In this document: in pieces, positions 9,436-17,952 of the stretch | How the letters are laid out: each line of letters opens with the position of its first letter | Position numbering within the stretch: position 1 is the first letter of the stretch | Source: Theodoxus fluviatilis | Lineage: Eukaryota > Mollusca > Gastropoda > Cycloneritida > Neritidae | NCBI GenBank assembly: GCA_034096865.1 | Contig: JAWQFJ010008526.1 | Span: 22,501 to 41,507, forward strand | DNA: 19,007 nucleotides | Direction: 5' to 3' | Program-made: the position numbers and the translations under genes | Notes under the pieces: generated by a model | What the model saw: only the letters and a program-made list of their open reading frames with translations | Database searches by the model: none | What the model was told of the DNA's origin: nothing

Positions 9436-12400
9436 CTGAAGGAGAAGATCAAGATGACGAATGAGTGGCAAGAAACTCCCGATAGAATGAGGCAACAGAT
9501 GGTCTTCAAAGGAAGAGCCTTAAACAAGTGCTTCGGCCCTTTACGGTTCCTGACACTCTTGGGGGAAGGGCCACACCTGGTTACAGCTCCAGGTGCCCCT
9601 CTGCTGCCTTCATCTCTTTGCACACCTTGAGCATGTATCATGGGGAAGAAGCTGTCTGTTTCTGCTACTGTTGAACAGTAGGGCTCTGGTCTCTGGTGTT
9701 CTGGCTGTTCCAGACCTTCTCCCATAGCCCTTGCCAACTTAGGGCATTGACGGCTGGAGAGGCAGAGCTGCCTGCAATTGTTGTGGACTGAGTGGCCTAC
9801 AAAACTCTTGGGATTGAAAGTGGGATTCAGCTAATTTTTGACTGCATGCTAACAGGGTTTGACCTTCCAGGTTACTTTGAATGCAAGATGTAGTCTATGT
9901 GTCCCCATGCCCCCCAGTAGTCTCTGCGGCTGCTTGGGGCCGCCCCAGGCTGAGCTACTGGAGCAGGCCCCTGGCTGAGCTACTGGAGCAGGCCCCTGGC
10001 TGAGCTACTGCAGCAGGCCCCTGGCTGAGCTACTGGAGCAGGCCCCTGGCTCAGCTACTGGAGCAGGCCCCTGGCTCAGCTACTGAAGCAGGCCCCTGGC
10101 TGAGCTACTGGAGCAGGCCCCTGGCTGAGCTACTGGAGCTGGCCCCTGGCTGAGCTACTGGAGCAGGCCCCTGGCTGTGCTACTGGAGCAGGCTCCTGGC
10201 TGAGCTCCTGCAGCAGGCCCCTTGCTGAGCTACTGCAGCAGGCCCCTGGCTGAGCTACTGGAGCAGGCCCCTGGCTGAGCTACTGGAGCAGGCCCCTGGC
10301 TCAGCTACTGCAGCAGGCCCCTGGCTCAGCTACTGCAGCAGGCCCCTGGCTGAGCTACTGCAGTAGGCCCCTGGCTGAGCTACTGGAGCAGGCCCCTGGC
10401 TGAGCTACTGGAGCAGGCCCCTGGCTGAGCTACTGGAGCAGGCCCCTGGCTGAGCTACTGGAGCAGGCCCCTGGCTGAGCTACTGCAGCAGGCCCCTGGC
10501 TGAGCTACTGGAGGAGGCCCTGAAAGCCCAGCAGCCAGGGGGCCAGCTGATAAGGGGGACACTGAGGAGCTCCTATCTTACATTACACTTGTGACTTGTA
10601 GGTCAAAATCACAGAACGAACACCTAACTTCCATGCTTCCAAGCCACCAGTTTCACATTTTATGTGTGAGATTGTAGGTCAATAACACAGAACAGACACC
10701 TAACTTCCATGCTTCCAAGCCATCCGTTTCACATTATATGTGTGAGTTTGTAGGTCAATAACACAGAACAGACACCTAACTTCCATGCTTCCAAGCCATC
10801 CGTTTCACATTATATGTGTGAGATTGTAGGTCAAAATCACAGAACAGACACCTAACTTCCATGCTTCTAAGCCATCAGTTTCACATTATATGTGTGACTT
10901 GTAGGTCAAAATCACAGAACAACCACCTAACTTCCATGCTTCCAAATCATCAGTTCCACATTTTATGTGTGACTTGTAGGTCAATAACACAGAACAACCA
11001 CCTAACTTCCATGCTTCCAAATCATCAGTTTCACATTATATGTGTGAGATTGTAGGTCAATAACACAGAACAACCACCTAACTTCCATGCTTCCAAATCA
11101 TCAGTTTCACATTATATGTGTGAGATTGTAGGTCAATAACACAGAACAACCACCTAACTTCCATGCTTCCAAGCCACCAGTTCCACATTATATGTGTGAG
11201 ATTGTAGGTCAATAACACAAAACAGACACCTAACTTCCATGCTTCCAAGCCACCAGTTCCACATTATATGTGTGAGATTGTAGGTCAATAACACAGAACA
11301 ACCACCTAACTTCCATGCTTCCAAGCCACCAGTTCCACATTATATGTGTGAGATTGTAGGTCAATAACACAAAACAGACACCTAACTTCCATGCTTCCAA
11401 GCCACCAGCAGTTACCTGAGCTAGCAAACTCCTTCATTTCTTCCTTGTTGCGTGCCTTTTCTGCCTCCACTGAGGAGAGTTCCAGGAAGTGGCTGCTGAG
11501 AATCTCAAAGCAGAAAAGGGAATCTTCGAAGGAGAATTCTCTCTTGAAACCCAACAGCAGCCACCTGGTGGGAAAAGTATTTTTTAAAATGGATGAATAA
11601 AAGAATACATGAATGAACAAATATGATTTCATGGAATTGATAATGGTATGTTGATAAATTTGTGTATTAGACAACCTGCATGTTAAAAAAGTGTATCATG
11701 TTCAAGAAAATGTACAGAGAGATAGCTTCCGGTGTGCAATGTCTTTGTAAAAATGAGCTTACCATGCAAAGAGACAGAGCGATGGTACTCATCTATACTG
11801 CAGTCAATATTTTCTCTCACAACTTAAGGCATAAGTTATGAAAACTGCAAATGACCAATCGAGTCAGTTTTAGCCAAAATTTCTCAACATTTCAAGGCCG
11901 GTGAAAAATATTTGGCGAATTTCACAACTTTTCCAGGTTTTTGATTAACTGCGGGAACTCCGCTTCTAGCAATGCAACATGAAGGTCTACAGCAATGCCC
12001 ATCGCTGTTTGCCTGAGGGAAGTAACTTCGCTGAGTCAATTCCAAACCCGAAGCAAACAAATACATCACCTGTGGCAGAAGAAGAGGTTGTCGAGATCGC
12101 TCGACTGGAAATGCCGCAGCAAGTCGGGATCCACCTCCCCCAGAAGCATACGCACCAGATCTGGCAGCAAAGAGGAATGAAATAATGAATGAATGGATGG
12201 ACAAATGAATGAATGGACAAATGAATGAATGGACAAATGAATGAATGAATGAGTGAATGAATGAATGAATGAATGAATGAATGAGTAAATGAATGAATGA
12301 ATTAATTAATCAATGAATGAACGAATGAATGAATGAATGAATGAATGAATAAATGAACGAAAAAACGAATGAATGAATAAATGAATGAATGAATGAATGA

Positions 12401-15147
12401 ATGAATGCCAAGTTCATTCTGCCCTGGATAAGCCTTTTCGACAGCTTTGGTTTTGTCGTTGCTCCGCCTTTCCTGACCTGACTCCGGCCTAAGTGATCCT
12501 CCTTCATACAAGCCACTAACCCTTGTTTTGCTGAATTCTCAGATCTACAGTTGTGCTTGACAAGTCCCGAGTTATCTCACTAATTCATAGCTGCAACAAG
12601 CTCGTTATTTCATCCCAGTTTCCTTGTTCATTAGCTGCTTGTTAACAACCTTCTCACTCGAAGTAAGAAGTAAAGTGATTGTTTTGTAAGACTCCTGTTG
12701 TGTGTTAAGTCAGATTCCCCTGTACACAACACAGTTAAAGGCCAAATCTACCTACAAACTCCCTTTTTTCTTTGCCATGTTGCCTTAACCACAACTAGGT
12801 GGGGAGGTTTTTTTGGTTTGGGGGTGGGGGAAGGGGGAGGGGGTTGGGTGTGTGTGTGTGTGTGTGTGTGTTGGTTTTGGCCTTACCATAAGATGCAGAT
12901 GCATAATAAACAAGAAGGGCAAAGCCCATACGACTCACATGATTGACCTTGACCTTTATATGACCTTGACCTTCAGGTGACCTTCAAAGTCAAGGTCAAA
13001 CAACTAAACCTAGCAATGACATCATACACTAAGAAATGCTTTACACATTGTTTCTACCAAAATACACGTGACCTTGACCCAAGGTCAAGGTCATCCAAGG
13101 TCATCCAAGGTCATGCAACACAAAGCTGTTAATTCAAGACATAGGAAGCACAATGGTGCTTTTTGGCACTTTCTACCATGAGATATAGTCACTTTTAGTG
13201 GTTCACTACCCCATTTTGGTTACATTTCATAAGGGTCAAAGTGACCTTGACCTTGATGATATGTGACCAAATGTGTCTCATGATGAAAGTATAACATGTG
13301 TACTACAATGTTATGAAGTTTGGAGCAGTTATCTTCCATAGTTCAGGGTCAGGGTCACTTCAAAATATATATACAATCTAACTTTGAAGAGCTCCTGTGA
13401 CCTTGACCTTGAAGCAAGGTCAACCAAACTGGTATCAAAAGATAGGGCTTACTTTGCCCTATATTCCACATATAGGTCAGGTATCCAATCTCAAAAACTT
13501 CAGAGAAAATTGAGAAAATGTGAAAAATGACTGTTTTTTAGACAACATTTATGGCCCCTGCGACCTTGACCTTGAAGCAAGGTCAAGTCACTATGTATGT
13601 TTTTTGAGGCCTTGTCATCATACACCATCATGCCACATTTGGTATTGATAGACTTAATAGTCTCTGAGAAAAATCCAACGTTAAAGTTTTCGGACGCCCG
13701 GACGGCCGGACCGGACGCCAGGACGGACGAAACGGGTGAGTACATAGACTCACTTTTGCTTCGCATGTGAGTCAAAAACTCTTACCCCTACATATATTAA
13801 CTACAGCAGCCTTTACAAGATGCGCATAAATGTAAGGTATACAAGTTATTACTTACTACTACTATCACTACTACTACTACTACATCTAAACATTAAAAAA
13901 ATTAAGTTTATGTACACGTAATCATCCTGAGCTATCTGGAAACGATCTTACAAGACTTGAAGAAGTTTTCACCCATGGAGCACCTACCAATTTTCTTTAC
14001 CATTCCGTCCTCTGAGAAATCTTCCGCGATGGTCTCCATGTAGAGTTTGAAAATCCAGAAAGCCTCCACCTGGAGAAGATCAAAATGCAAAAGAAAATGT
14101 TTACTCAAAACAACCTAAATTGATTTGTTGACAAAAGATTATATCATAACATCTTTTCTGATTCAGTACATTGGTTAGTATTTCTTGGCATCAAATCAAC
14201 AATTCTTGATACCAACACCATCATCACCATCACCCCCGCCCACCATCATAAAAAATCTACCGTCACCACTGACGTGGCACTACTATCATAACCACCATCA
14301 TCACCACCAACACCACCATTCCAACTTTGTCACCACCACCATCACCACTCTACCACCTCTGCCTCCACTGCCCTCACCACTGACACCACTGACACCAATA
14401 TCACTATCATAACCATCACCATCACCATCACAACTCTGTCACCACCATCACCACTGATGCCACCATCACAATGACACCACCAACACTACTATCATAACCC
14501 CCACCTTCATCACAACCACCACCACTGATACCACCACTATCATAATTACCACCATCCAACCATCAAGACCACCACCATCATCATTATCACAAATATCACC
14601 ACTGTCACCACTATCACCATCAACACTATCATCACAACCACCACCATCATCATTATCACAAATATCATCCCTGTCACCACTATCACCATCAACACCACCA
14701 TCATCACCACCACCATCACCATCATCACTCCCACCACCACTATTATTTTAACAAATATCACCACGGTTACCACCATCACTACTGTAACTTTAACAACTGC
14801 CATCATAACCACAGCTATTGTTTCTATAACCACTACCATCATAACTACACCACTAACACCACCACTACACAGACAGATTCTGACCTCACCTCCTTTACAT
14901 GGAAGGAGCTGATGACATAGACATGTATGTATGTATGCATGTGCATGTCTGAGTGTATGTGTATACATGTATGGATATTATTTGATCCTCATTGTTACAA
15001 TCACTTAGAGAGAGAGGGGTGGGTGGGGGAGGGAGGGAGGGAGGGAGGGAGGGAGGGAGGGAGGGAGGGAGGGAGGGAGGGAGGGAGGGAGGGAGAGAAA
15101 GGAGAGAGAAAGGAGAGAGAGAAAGGAGAGAGAGAAAGGAGAGAGAA

Positions 15148-15204
<57 letters not shown>

Positions 15205-15325
15205 GGGTGGGGGAGAGAGCGGTGGGTGGGGGAGGGAGGGAGGGAAAAGAAAGAGAAAGGAGAGAGAGAAAGGAGAGAGAAGGAGAGAGAGAAAGGAGAG
15301 AGAAAGGAGAGAGAAAGGAGAGAGA

Positions 15326-15376
<51 letters not shown>

Positions 15377-15501
15377 AGAGAGAGGGAGAGAGAGAGAGAG
15401 GGAGAGAGAGAGAGAGAGAGAGTGAGAGAGAGAGGGAGAGAGGGAGAGAGAGAGAGAGGGAGAGAAAGAGGGGGAGAGGGAGAGGGAGAGAGAGAGAGGG
15501 A

Positions 15502-15573
<72 letters not shown>

Positions 15574-17868
15574 GGGAGAGAGAGAGATGATTTGATGATG
15601 GCAATGGAATTAAGATAATGATGATGATATGTGACTATGATGATGATATGTGACTATGATTATGAAGTTAGGTTGGTAACAATAATGATATAATTGATAA
15701 TGTGATATGATGATAATGTTGTATTTATGATGAACTGAAGACATTGTCATAAGAACGATGTTGATGATGAGGTTATGATGCAGTGATAATGACGTTGATG
15801 AATTCATTAGTCAATAGAGGATTTATTATTATTTTAAATTAATGAAAAGAATCTGACCTCATTGTCCATGACGAAGAGGAATCGAGAGAGGATATCATTC
15901 ATGCCCTGAGCGTAGCCCAGCTCTGTGCAGTAGGCAGCCACGGTTACCAGAATGTTCCGCAGTTGAGTCAAATGAGGGTTTCCTCGACCCCTGTACAGGA
16001 ACATACATGTACATGTATATATCGAATGAGATGAGAGGTATTCTGTCTGTGTTTCTTTAATGTAACATGTAGTGAGGCTCGGATTAGCCTAGCGTCTCTG
16101 GTGGCAAGACATGATGGCAGAACAAAAGTCCAGTTCAAAGCTTTTTATTCCGTTCCACAGCACGTGAGGCCTCCCATCCAACTGTATAATCCACGCTTGA
16201 TATCCCAACCGAAACGTCTCAAATCTCAAAGATCCAAACTGCTCTCCGTGACGTCAGATATTTACGTCATGCGTGAAGCATCTCCTCCAATCGAGGCCTG
16301 ATGAAGCTTTTCTGATCAAAAAGTAATTTTGGCATCAGGCCTCACACCTCCGAAATTCCCCAGCTAGCACCCACAACAGACGGCACACAAAATAACAAAG
16401 TGTGTCCGCCAGTCCTATCCCAACGACGAGAGAGAGACAAGGGATCCACACACCGCCACAAACATATCAATCATAGCCTAGCATAAAGCTAGAGTGCAAA
16501 CCTCCGCCAAGTAAGCAAAAATTTCTCTTCCATGGCCTGTATAATTCAGGCAGCGTGTTCTGCTAAGTAGGCCTGATGCAACAAAGTTTAGCTCATTCCA
16601 GCACCTGACAGTTTCACACTGCTAGGGGCTCAAATTAAAATCGAGATAAAACTGAATGCACAAAAAGACAGAGCGGTAAAATATACAATATTTTCCAAGG
16701 TGATAAAGATGGCAAGCCAATAAGCACGATTGAAAAAAACTTCAGCCAATGCAGAATTTTCCATGACTTTTCAGTTTTAGCTAACAATTTTTAAACTGTT
16801 CAAGGCCCTCAAAAACGTTTTGCAAATTTCACAACTTTTCCATGCTTTTAATGACAGTGGAAACCCTGAAATGACTTTTCTCGGTATTTGCTCAAAATCT
16901 GTTTTGCCAACTTGAGCCTCGTTTCTCATGCACGATCACCTACTGTAGGATGAAGGCACTTTCTGAGGCATCGCTGCAACGTCATGCTGTGAGCTACTCA
17001 CTTGAAGTAGTCAATGTCCCTATCTGTCCTCGGGACATCCTTGTCTATCACTCGAATATTGGACTTGAGGTCTTGAACATCGACTTTATGTCTGTTCACA
17101 TACACCTGTAAAAGAGAGCAACAACGCACACATTCCAACACCATGTGAACAAGTTAAAGATTTTTTGGGAAGAGTTTTTACTTCAAAATGCGTGAATCTT
17201 GCAGATTCAGCACAGGTGTGTTTGGAGAGTATGCCTTTTAAATTTAAATCCCGTGTGAAAGCCGGGTGCTGGATTGGTTGCAAGACATGACTCATTTCAC
17301 AAGGTTTCCTGTTGATTGGCTACCTGTAAATAAGTAGGACCCACTGTATCCTTGCGCATCGTGTTTTGACACTGACCTATTTCTATATCAGATCGAGACA
17401 TATTCTTCAAAGGAACCAATTCTCTTGCAAACTGTGAGAACGGAGAACTGTTGCTTCCAAAGTTTCAGTGTCACCGATTTTCTCTGCAGCCAATCTGCAA
17501 AAGCAATGTGGGAAAAGAAAAAGTGCTCACAACTGAGCTATATGATAATATCATCAGAAACATCTTTGGTATCATATAGATGAGTGGCGCACAGCTATTT
17601 TCGACAACCAATCAGTGCCCAGCCTTGCACGGGATTTAGTTACAGTCATTTGCAGTGAGTCCAAGGTAGTCTTACCCAAACTTACCGTAGCATTAGTTAG
17701 ACCCAAGGTAGTCTTACCCAAACTTACCTTAGCATTAGTTAGACCCAAGGTAGTCTTACCCAAACTTACCTTAGCATTAGTTAGACCTAGGTCTAGCATC
17801 TCCTGGTGTAGTGGAGGTGCTTAAAGTATTTCTTGTGACCCTTTATCCATCATCAGTTCATTCATCTG

Positions 17869-17952
<84 letters not shown>

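Noticed and set aside
9387..9737. 116-codon minus-strand frame as a longer version of exon H
   Set aside because: The CTCCTTCAG acceptor at 9436 gives the correct phase and the sequence beyond it lacks TBC similarity.
10585..11410. CRISPR-like or tandem-gene array
   Set aside because: Units follow one another directly, with no spacers and no conserved open frame through all units.
14546..14968. Val/Met-rich 140-codon frame suggesting a membrane protein
   Set aside because: It is the shadow of CCA/TCA triplets read on the other strand.
14927..15618. Arg/Glu/Gly-rich frames of 200 or more codons and the Ser/Leu/Pro frame on the other strand
   Set aside because: They are produced wholly by the purine repeat; several frames are open at once, as expected of GA/GGGA repeats.
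16240..16272. TGACGTCAG and TACGTCAT as a cAMP-response promoter
   Set aside because: Two CRE-like words exist (about 16250 and 16263), but they lie in an intron within dispersed-repeat sequence with no other promoter sign.
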